Shown here: in pieces, positions 1 to 5,865 of the stretch
Position numbering within the stretch: the stretch's first letter is position 1
Layout: the number at the start of each line of letters is the position of its first letter
NCBI GenBank assembly: GCA_902475435.1
Contig: CABRZL010000010.1
Location: 1-44,633 of the forward strand
Origin: an uncultured Eubacteriales bacterium
Lineage (GTDB): Bacteria; Bacillota; Clostridia; Oscillospirales; Oscillospiraceae
Reading direction: 5' to 3'
DNA length: 44,633 nucleotides
Translations under genes and position numbers: made by a program
Notes under the pieces: generated by a model
Told to the model about the DNA's origin: nothing
The model's input: the letters and a program-made list of their open reading frames with translations, nothing else
Database searches by the model: none

Positions 1-384
1 GACCCGGGCCATCCATATCCGGGTTTTCCGTATTTGGACAAGCCGCATCCGGCGCACCCTCGTCTGGCACATCAGGTTCTGGGAGACGGGGCGTTTCATA
101 GATGACATACTCCACATCACATCCACGATCTTGCCCTTGTTGTCCCGGAGGCGGTTGCGGACGATGTACCCGGCCTGCTCTAGTTCCTTCAGGGCGGAAC
201 TGATGCTGTCCGTGCCCTCCTTGCAGATTTTCGCAAGGCCCCTGGTGGTATAATTCCAGTCCTCCGGCAGGGACAGCATCATGGAGAGCAGTCCCTTGGA
301 TTTAAGCGACAGATCCATGTTACGCAGATGGTGGTTGGACATCACTGTATAATTTTGGGTTTTCTCAATGCGGAACACCGCCAT
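1..384 (-). pseudogene. Replication-initiator-like helix-turn-helix protein, 3'-truncated by window edge and frameshifted
   Basis: Reading leftwards from ATG at 384, the product begins MAVFRIEKTQNYTVMSNHHL, then continues through a segment around 'SKGLLSMMLSLPEDWNYTT' and 'EGTDSISSALKELEQAGYIV'. This is a winged-helix pattern typical of the small replication-initiator/HTH proteins carried by clostridial conjugative elements (family assignment from memory). A good ribosome site (AAAGGAGA) lies 8 bases upstream. After about residue 88 the expected continuation (DVEYVIYETPRLPEPD...) is in another frame because of an extra 5 bases at 113-122. Both frames happen to stay open to the window edge, so the present frame would yield an unrelated basic tail. 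It is either a decayed copy, a slipped repeat or an assembly error. The C-terminal part lies outside the window. Confidence 0.6.
113..122. repeat. Perfect 5-bp tandem duplication (CACAT x2) causing a frameshift
   Basis: CACAT is repeated twice back to back. Removing one copy restores a continuous, proline/glutamate-rich reading frame for the replication-initiator-like gene, so the duplication is the direct cause of the frameshift. Confidence 0.75.
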
Positions 385-560
385 ATCGAACATCTCCTTT
401 TTTCGGTCTTAAAAAGTGTACGTTTCGGTGGGTTTGTGCCCCTGTATCACCGTCTGGCCTCCCATGAGGGGATATGGGCGGCTTCGTTTGCGCCGCCCAC
501 AGACGAAAAATCAGGGGATTTCTCACCCTAAAACGCACACTTGATTTGGGGATAGAAAAA

Positions 561-587
561 GGGCGGCTGTCATCAAAACAGCCGCCC
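561..587 (-). terminator. Intrinsic terminator-like hairpin (minus strand)
   Basis: A 10-bp perfect GC-rich stem (GGGCGGCTGT / ACAGCCGCCC) with a 7-base loop is followed on the minus strand by TTTTTCTATC. No minus-strand gene ends just upstream of it, so its client is unclear; it may insulate the end of the element. Confidence 0.6.
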
Positions 588-671
588 GATAGGGGGTCTA
601 ATACAAGTTATTTGCTATCCGGCAAGCCTGGGAACCATTGATATTACAGGATTTTTTGAAAAGTTCTGTAT

Positions 672-685
672 CGCCATTCGCACCA
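672..685 (+). other. tRNA-3'-end-like sequence, possible attachment-site core
   Basis: CGCCATTCGCACCA ends like a tRNA: a 7-base acceptor strand (CATTCGC), discriminator A and encoded CCA. A plus-strand terminator follows at once, as is usual behind a tRNA gene. The upstream 75 bases do not fold as a tRNA (no TTCRA T-loop, no matching GCGAATG 5' strand), so only the end is present. That is what tRNA-targeting tyrosine-recombinase integration leaves at one element end. This is inference: no integrase is in the window. Confidence 0.35.
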
Positions 686-688
686 GAG

Positions 689-727
689 CGCCGCGGACGT
701 TTTATGTTCGCGGCGACGTTTTTTCTT
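689..727 (+). terminator. Intrinsic terminator (plus strand) directly after the tRNA-end-like sequence
   Basis: A 10-bp stem (CGCCGCGGAC / GTTCGCGGCG, one G-T pair) with loop GTTTTAT ends at 715, followed by ACGTTTTTTCTTTT. It has no protein gene upstream on this strand and fits a terminator inherited from an interrupted tRNA gene. Confidence 0.65.
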
Positions 728-847
728 TTAGAACAAGCATCCTCTGTCTCCTTGTTTTATTACGGCTCCTTTTCCGCATCGAACCCGTTGCTGAGTTTCA
801 ATGCGGTTTTTCATTGAAATCTTGAAAGCTATACTCATACATAAAAG

Positions 848-882
848 AAAGCCCTGGCATTCGGAATGAATACCAGGGCTTT
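848..882 (-). terminator. Intrinsic terminator for the UPF0371 gene
   Basis: A 15-bp stem with one mismatch (AAAGCCCTGGCATTC against GAATACCAGGGCTTT) is followed on the minus strand by TTTCTTTTAT. It lies about 95 bases past the stop of the leftward gene ending at 977. Confidence 0.7.
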
Positions 883-976
883 GCGTATGTTGAACTACAA
901 ACTGAAACATGAATCTCACGGCTGAATATCTGCGTTTTCCAATATGTTTTCCTTGTGAGGGGTGTTTGATTACGCT

Positions 977-2461
977 TTATTTATGATAAAGCCGATTGAT
1001 TTCATATTGGGGTTCACAGCTTACATTGATGCCAAGACGGCGGAGCAGCGATTCATCTTCTTCACTGAGAATCACGGAAAAATGCGCATCACTGCCTGCA
1101 AGGCCCGAAAGCTGTTCCTTGGCCAGCTGGGCCAGGGGATTGGTTAACGCAGAGATGGTCAGCGCCATAAGCACCTCGTCCGTATGAAGACGGGGATTTC
1201 GATGAAGCAGATAGCGGGTTTTGAGATCGCAAATTGGCTCCAGCACTTGGGCAGAGATCAGATCAAACTGGTCGGCGATTCCGCCCAGAGCTTTGAGTGC
1301 ATTGAGCAGCAGTGCGGATGCGGCACCTAAAGTTTCAGAAGTTTTGCCGGTAATTACCCGACCGTCAGGAAGGACCATAGCGCCGGCGGGAGCACCGGTA
1401 GTTTTGGCTTTCAGAAGCGCGGCGGATACGGCGGGACATAGCTCCGAGGTAACACCGGCCTGATTCATAAGCAGTTCCAGTTTGCGGATTGGCTCATCGT
1501 CGCACTTGCCCTGGATACGGTCCACACAGGCCGTATAGTACCGGCGGAGAATCTCCATTTTGGAGGCCGCCCGGCAGACGTCGTCGTTCACAATACAGTA
1601 TCCCGCCATATTGACGCCCATATCTGTGGGGGAGTGATAGGGGGATGTCCCTTGAATTTTTTCAAAAATTGCATTGAGAACAGGGAAAATCTCTACGTCT
1701 CGATTGTAATTTACAGCGGTTGTTCCGTATGCCTCCAGGTGGAAGGGGTCGATCATGTTCACGTCATTGAGATCGGCAGTGGCGGCTTCATATGCCAGGT
1801 TTACAGGATGTTTCAGAGGAAGATTCCAAATTGGAAATGTTTCAAATTTAGCATATCCCGCAGTAACGCCCCGTTTGTGTTCGTGATAGAGTTGAGAGAG
1901 GCAGGTAGCCATTTTACCGCTGCCAGGGCCCGGGGCGGTTACAACAATCAGGGAGCGGCTGGTTTCAATGTAGTCGTTTTTTCCCAACCCTTCGTCGCTG
2001 ACGATATGGGGAACATCAGACGGGTACCCGGCGATGGGGTAATGCCGATAGCAGCGGATTCCAAGGGAGGTAAGACGTTTTAGGAAGGCGTTGGCGGCGG
2101 CCTGACCGTTGCAGCGAGTCATCACCACGCTGCCTACATAAAGGCCAAGGCTGCGAAAAATGTCGATCAATCGCAGTACGTCTTCGTCATAGGTTATGCC
2201 CAAATCCCCGCGAATCTTATTTTTTTCGATATCAGCCGCATTGATGGTTATGACAATCTCCACATCGTCTCGCAGCTGCTGTAGCATCCGGATTTTGCTG
2301 TCTGGCTGAAATCCGGGCAGAACACGGGAAGCATGATAATCGTCAAAAAGCTTCCCGCCAAACTCCAGATACAGCTTGCCGCCAAAGGCTTCAATGCGCT
2401 TTAAAATCTGTTCTGACTGGGTTTTCAGGTATTTTTGATTATCAAATCCAATTTCTTTCAT
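977..2461 (-). CDS. UPF0371 / DUF1846 family protein
   Basis: A 494-residue protein starting MKEIGFDNQKYLKTQSEQIL. Its length and sequence fit the UPF0371 (DUF1846) family, which is widespread in Bacillota and whose biochemical role is not settled. A phosphate-binding-type loop is visible (TAPGPGSGKMATCLSQ, around residue 185), and the protein contains many conserved blocks such as DPFHLEAYG and SPTDMGVNM. The reading frame is open to 2521, but I chose the ATG at 2461 because GAGGAG lies at the right distance upstream and the extra N-terminal 20 residues lack family character. It is a single-gene transcription unit, divergent from the MutT-like gene and ended by the hairpin at 848-882. Confidence 0.9.
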   Translation of the reverse strand: MKEIGFDNQKYLKTQSEQILKRIEAFGGKLYLEFGGKLFDDYHASRVLPGFQPDSKIRMLQQLRDDVEIVITINAADIEKNKIRGDLGITYDEDVLRLIDIFRSLGLYVGSVVMTRCNGQAAANAFLKRLTSLGIRCYRHYPIAGYPSDVPHIVSDEGLGKNDYIETSRSLIVVTAPGPGSGKMATCLSQLYHEHKRGVTAGYAKFETFPIWNLPLKHPVNLAYEAATADLNDVNMIDPFHLEAYGTTAVNYNRDVEIFPVLNAIFEKIQGTSPYHSPTDMGVNMAGYCIVNDDVCRAASKMEILRRYYTACVDRIQGKCDDEPIRKLELLMNQAGVTSELCPAVSAALLKAKTTGAPAGAMVLPDGRVITGKTSETLGAASALLLNALKALGGIADQFDLISAQVLEPICDLKTRYLLHRNPRLHTDEVLMALTISALTNPLAQLAKEQLSGLAGSDAHFSVILSEEDESLLRRLGINVSCEPQYEINRLYHK

Positions 2462-2486
2462 ACATCCCGCTCCTCTTTTTTCGATT

Positions 2487-2492
2487 AGTATA
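2487..2492 (-). promoter_or_regulatory. Candidate -10 box for the UPF0371 gene
   Basis: On the minus strand TATACT lies about 25 bases upstream of the start codon, in an AT-rich stretch. The -35 candidate (TTCCAA, 18 bases away) is weak, so only the -10 is supported. Confidence 0.35.
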
Positions 2493-2578
2493 ACATATTT
2501 TGTCTTGTTTTGGAAGCACAAACAGCGGAAGAACCGGAGGGAAGTTGGACGATGCTGATGGAATTCAGGTCACGACGG

Positions 2579-2607
2579 GTGACAAATCTGGGAATCTGTG
2601 ATATGAT
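2579..2607 (+). promoter_or_regulatory. Sigma-A type promoter for the MutT-like gene
   Basis: GTGACA and TATGAT are separated by exactly 17 bases, and the -10 ends about 30 bases before the start codon. Confidence 0.65.
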
Positions 2608-2638
2608 ATTTTAAACTGAGCGCAGAGGAGGAATGGTG

Positions 2639-3028
2639 ATGACGGAGGTTGTGGCGGCTCTGATTTGGCAGGGAGATCGTTTTTTGATTTGTCAGCGTCC
2701 GGCCCATAAAGCACGAGGGCTTCTTTGGGAGTTTGTAGGTGGCAAGGTGGAGCGGGGAGAGACCAAGGAAGCGGCGCTTCAGAGAGAGTGCCGGGAAGAG
2801 CTGAATATTGACGTGACGGTCGGGACGCTATTTATGGAACTGGTCCATGTGTACCCGGATTTGACGGTGCATTTGAGCCTTTATCATGCCTCTATCGCAT
2901 CAGGAACTCCGCAAAGGCTGGAGCACAATGACCTTCGATGGATTACAACAGACGAGATCCCTCTGTATGAGTTTTGCCCTGCGGATCAGGAGATTTTGGA
3001 ACGGCTCATGAAGTATCGAGGGGCATAG
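2639..3028 (+). CDS. MutT-like Nudix hydrolase ((deoxy)nucleoside triphosphate pyrophosphohydrolase)
   Basis: A 129-residue single-domain Nudix protein, the usual size for MutT/8-oxo-dGTP diphosphatase-like enzymes that clean the nucleotide pool by releasing pyrophosphate from damaged NTPs. The Nudix box spans about residues 35-57 (GKVERGE...QRECREELNI); the metal-binding REx2EE residues are intact, but the usual glycine after EEx is asparagine. The C-terminal part (RWITTDEIPLYEFCPADQEIL) matches the MutT/CTP-pyrophosphohydrolase subgroup. An ATG also occurs at 2633, but it would sit one base from AGGAGG (2626-2631); the ATG at 2639 has ideal spacing of 7. The gene has its own promoter and converges on the glutamate-synthase-like gene. 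The true substrate cannot be read from sequence. Confidence 0.9.
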   Translation: MTEVVAALIWQGDRFLICQRPAHKARGLLWEFVGGKVERGETKEAALQRECREELNIDVTVGTLFMELVHVYPDLTVHLSLYHASIASGTPQRLEHNDLRWITTDEIPLYEFCPADQEILERLMKYRGA

Positions 3029-3127
3029 AGATGCCCTGTTTTTCCTGTACTGTCTGTGTGGACTCTTAAAAATTGAATATGTTAGGGATCTCTCCAATAC
3101 CGGATGTTTATAGAACAGTATAACAAA

Positions 3128-3150
3128 GGACTGCCGCAATGCGGCAGTCC
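3128..3150 (-). terminator. Hairpin between convergent genes, probable bidirectional terminator
   Basis: A perfect 10-bp stem GGACTGCCGC / GCGGCAGTCC with loop AAT lies between two convergent stop codons (3028 and 3172). The T-tract is weak on both sides (TTTGTTATA on minus, AATTTGATAT on plus). Confidence 0.6.
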
Positions 3151-3171
3151 AATTTGATATAGGGATGTGTG

Positions 3172-4764
3172 TTAATCTTTGAGGATTTCCATGGCCTCGT
3201 CCCGGTAGCAGTCCATGAGATAGGGAATACCGGTAACTTTGGCGCATTCTTCCGTAAGGCTCATCAGTTCTTTCCGAGAGATCGCGGGGATGCTGAAGCA
3301 GCGGGCGCCAGCCATGAATTGCTGGAGGCCTACCTTGAGCTTGTCGGCGTAGCTGTAAATGCCGATGGCGCCCAGCGGAATCTTGCCAATTTCATCAGCG
3401 CCCACCAGATCTTTGACCCGTTCATAGCTGACGAAGATCTCTTCCGGTGTGGAACCGTATTCGGAAACAGACTTGGGCAGGTTGCCGTCCTTGAGCCACT
3501 GAGCGCAGTTCTTGCCGACCATGCCGGGAATCATCAGCGCGCGGCCCATACATACGGCCTTGGTGTAAGGAGCGCCCAGAGCCAGGGCCTTAAACACGCC
3601 GTCTTCAGAGCTGAAGCCGCCGCCGAAGGCCAGATCCGGAACCCGTTCGCCCTGCTTTGTAAGAATCTCGGCAAATTCATAGGCAGCACTGTGGAGATAC
3701 AGGCTGGGAATGCCCCATTCTTCCATCATGCGCCAGGGACTCATGCCAGTGCCACCGGAAGCGCCGTCAATGGTTAAGAGGTCAATATGATATTTAGAGC
3801 ACCACTTGATGGCCTGGGCCAATTCCTTCAGGCTGTAGGCGCCGGTTTTCAGGGTGATGCGTTTGAAGCCCAGCTTGCGGAGACGCTCCACTTCGGAAGC
3901 AAAGCTTTCTTCAGAAATGAAGCCCAGACGGCTGTGCCGTTCGAACTCTTTGATTGCGCCATCCTGGAATGCCTTTTGATTGACGGGATCAGAGGGATCG
4001 GGAGTGACGATGTAGCCGCGCTTTTGCAACTCCAAGGCGCGCTCCAGAGAACCGATTTTAATTTCACCGCCGATACATTTTGCGCCCTGGCCCCATTTGA
4101 GCTCGATGGTTTCAATGCCGTGCTTATCCAGGATGTACTCTGCTACGCCCAGGCGAGTATCTTCCACGTTCATTTGAACCAGAATCTCGCCATAGCCGCG
4201 GTGATAGCGGCGATATGTTTCGATACGGCGATCCATATCGGGGGCTTTTGTGATAAGACCGTTTGCGCCGCGCTCCAAAAGCGGATCAATGCCGCAGACG
4301 TTCTCGCCGCAGACGATGGTAATGCCGGAAATGGCTGCGCCTACCGCAAAGTGTTCCCAGTTTTTCCGGGCAATCTCGGTAGAACCAAGCGCGCCGGTAA
4401 ACACGGGCACGGACATTTTCACTTTTTTGTCCCAACCGTATTCAGTTTCTGTGGAAACCTTGGAAAATAGGGCTGTGTCGGGACCTGCTTCCACGCCGTC
4501 GGGGAGACCGCGGCCGCCCTGCGCATAGCCCTGGATGTTCAGATGAGAATAATCGATCGGATAATCCTTGTCACCACCAGCAGTGACATCTCCGAAGGGA
4601 CCGGGATAGATAAGTTCCCGTCCACGGAACGTGGCCTTAAATACCTCACAGCCGCCCTTACATCCGTCGATACAACGGGAACATAGACCGCTGGAAGGCA
4701 CCACATTGCGGGAGCGGTTGACGCTTCTGGTAGCGTCATTGGCATTTGGTGTTTGCAAATTCAT
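3172..4764 (-). CDS. FMN-binding glutamate-synthase-family protein (orphan central domain)
   Basis: A 530-residue protein matching the FMN-binding alpha/beta-barrel domain of glutamate synthase (GltB central/C-terminal region): it shows the conserved LITKAPDMDRR, ELKWGQGAKCIGGEI, DLLTIDGASGGTGMSPW and APYTKAVCMGRALMIPG blocks. It lacks the N-terminal glutaminase domain, so it cannot by itself make glutamate from glutamine as classical GltB does; its ammonia or electron source is unknown. The N-terminus carries a cysteine cluster C28-x2-C31-x3-C35-x3-C39, a possible metal or Fe-S site. ATG at 4764 follows a strong AGGAGG. It is transcribed alone between two hairpins, with its own promoter. Domain identity is firm; the reaction is inferred only loosely. 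Confidence 0.88.
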   Translation of the reverse strand: MNLQTPNANDATRSVNRSRNVVPSSGLCSRCIDGCKGGCEVFKATFRGRELIYPGPFGDVTAGGDKDYPIDYSHLNIQGYAQGGRGLPDGVEAGPDTALFSKVSTETEYGWDKKVKMSVPVFTGALGSTEIARKNWEHFAVGAAISGITIVCGENVCGIDPLLERGANGLITKAPDMDRRIETYRRYHRGYGEILVQMNVEDTRLGVAEYILDKHGIETIELKWGQGAKCIGGEIKIGSLERALELQKRGYIVTPDPSDPVNQKAFQDGAIKEFERHSRLGFISEESFASEVERLRKLGFKRITLKTGAYSLKELAQAIKWCSKYHIDLLTIDGASGGTGMSPWRMMEEWGIPSLYLHSAAYEFAEILTKQGERVPDLAFGGGFSSEDGVFKALALGAPYTKAVCMGRALMIPGMVGKNCAQWLKDGNLPKSVSEYGSTPEEIFVSYERVKDLVGADEIGKIPLGAIGIYSYADKLKVGLQQFMAGARCFSIPAISRKELMSLTEECAKVTGIPYLMDCYRDEAMEILKD

Positions 4765-4792
4765 AGATCAAACCTCCTTTGGTGTCGGCTCC

Positions 4793-4821
4793 ATTGTACC
4801 AAAGAAAGTTTGTGCTGTAAA
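4793..4821 (-). promoter_or_regulatory. Sigma-A type promoter for the FMN-binding glutamate-synthase-like gene
   Basis: On the minus strand TTTACA and TACAAT (each 5 of 6 to consensus) are separated by exactly 17 bases, about 30 bases before the start codon. Confidence 0.7.
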
Positions 4822-4862
4822 CAAGAAAATGCATGAATTTATAAGATAACTTGCAGGAAAAA

Positions 4863-4889
4863 TTGCAGCGGGCCAAAAACCCGCTGCAA
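4863..4889 (-). terminator. Intrinsic terminator for the short-chain dehydrogenase gene
   Basis: A perfect 10-bp stem TTGCAGCGGG / CCCGCTGCAA with a 7-base loop is followed on the minus strand by a T run (TTTTTCC). It separates the dehydrogenase from the downstream glutamate-synthase-like gene. Confidence 0.8.
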
Positions 4890-4936
4890 AATCCTGCTTT
4901 TTGACTGGTTAAAGGCCATATCTGTAAAATCATAAA

Positions 4937-5695
4937 TTAGCCTGCACCCCAGCCGCCGTCTACCAGCAGAATATCCCCATTGACATAGCTGGAATCGTCG
5001 CTGGCCAGGAACAGGGCCGCTGAAGCGATTTGTTCTGCAGAACCGGGGGCAGGCGCTGCAGCCAGTACATTTTTCACGCGTCCATAACCGAACGCGTTGG
5101 GCATACCCATGGAATTGGAGATCTCGGTATTGATACCGCCGGGCGCAATGGCGTTGCAGCGAATCCCTTCGGGTATATACATATAGGCAGTGTTTTTGGT
5201 GAGAGAGATCACTGCGGCTTTAGAAGCACAGTATACTGCGCCGGCACAAGTCCGCATGCCGCCCAGGGAGGCTACATTGATAATATTGCCGCCGCCTCCC
5301 TGCTGCTGAAAGACCTGGACCGCTTTCCGCATGGTATACATGGGACCGAACACGTTGATCTGGAAGACCTGCTCCATTTTTTGATTGGTGGCGTCGCCGA
5401 TGGGACTCATATCATCCATAACGCCTGCATTATTTACTAGAATATCGAGGCGGCCAAAGGACTTGATTGCCTGAAGAATGGCGCCTTCGCAATCCTGCTC
5501 TTTTGAAATGTCCCCGGCATAGGGGACAACCGTTCCGGCCTGTCCCTCTAATGAGGCGGCCAGCTCATCCAGCCGTGCTTTTCTGCGGGCGACTGCAACT
5601 ACATTGGCCCCTTCTTTCACAAACAGTTCGACGATGGCTTTTCCCATACCGGAGGATGCGCCGGTAACTACCACAGATTTTCCCTCTAATTTCAT
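4937..5695 (-). CDS. SDR-family NAD(P)-dependent oxidoreductase
   Basis: A 252-residue classical short-chain dehydrogenase/reductase. The cofactor-binding glycine motif TGASSGMGKAI begins near residue 11, NNAG is present at mid-protein, the catalytic serine lies in NVASLGG and the catalytic Tyr/Lys in YCASKAA; the C-terminus (DDSSYVNGDILLVDGGWGAG) is typical of the glucose-1-dehydrogenase/3-oxoacyl-ACP-reductase-like group. The basic residues after the second strand (ARRKARL) suggest NADP rather than NAD, by family knowledge. I chose the ATG at 5695 (GGAGG upstream) over the open frame to 5710. The gene is monocistronic between two terminators. The substrate cannot be assigned: SDRs of this type act on many alcohols, sugars and steroids. 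Confidence 0.9.
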   Translation of the reverse strand: MKLEGKSVVVTGASSGMGKAIVELFVKEGANVVAVARRKARLDELAASLEGQAGTVVPYAGDISKEQDCEGAILQAIKSFGRLDILVNNAGVMDDMSPIGDATNQKMEQVFQINVFGPMYTMRKAVQVFQQQGGGGNIINVASLGGMRTCAGAVYCASKAAVISLTKNTAYMYIPEGIRCNAIAPGGINTEISNSMGMPNAFGYGRVKNVLAAAPAPGSAEQIASAALFLASDDSSYVNGDILLVDGGWGAG

Positions 5696-5732
5696 AAAGA
5701 TAACCTCCATTTAGACAGACGATATTATTTTT

Positions 5733-5738
5733 ATTATA
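5733..5738 (-). promoter_or_regulatory. Candidate -10 box for the dehydrogenase gene
   Basis: A perfect TATAAT on the minus strand sits about 40 bases upstream of the start. No good -35 is visible at 16-18 bases, so an activator or extended contacts may be needed. Confidence 0.35.
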
Positions 5739-5806
5739 AGGAACAAATGAAATAAAGGCACTGTTAAAACACACAAAAAACACATGAAGTTTTGTGTAAA
5801 TAAAAA

Positions 5807-5836
5807 ATTCCGACGAGCAGCACCGCTCGTCGGAAT
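5807..5836 (-). terminator. Intrinsic terminator of the pheST operon
   Basis: A perfect 12-bp stem ATTCCGACGAGC / GCTCGTCGGAAT with a 6-base loop is followed on the minus strand by TTTTTTATTT, 30 bases past the pheT stop. Confidence 0.9.
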
Positions 5837-5865
5837 GTAAACATGATAGAAAAGAGGGGAGATAC

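Larger units (their letters stand above)
385..976. other. Non-coding stretch at a possible mobile-element/chromosome junction
   Basis: No convincing gene is seen here; the short open frames have no matching ribosome sites or recognisable products. The stretch holds the ribosome site of the leftward replication-like gene, three hairpins (561-587, 689-715, 848-882) and a tRNA-3'-end-like sequence at 672-685, each listed separately. Confidence 0.5.

Noticed and set aside
610..685. Complete tRNA gene
   Set aside because: The 3' end looks right, but there is no T-loop, anticodon stem or matching 5' acceptor strand; only a possible att remnant can be supported.
728..919. 63-codon minus-strand open frame
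   Set aside because: It spans the terminator hairpin at 848-882, has no ribosome site and encodes no recognisable protein.
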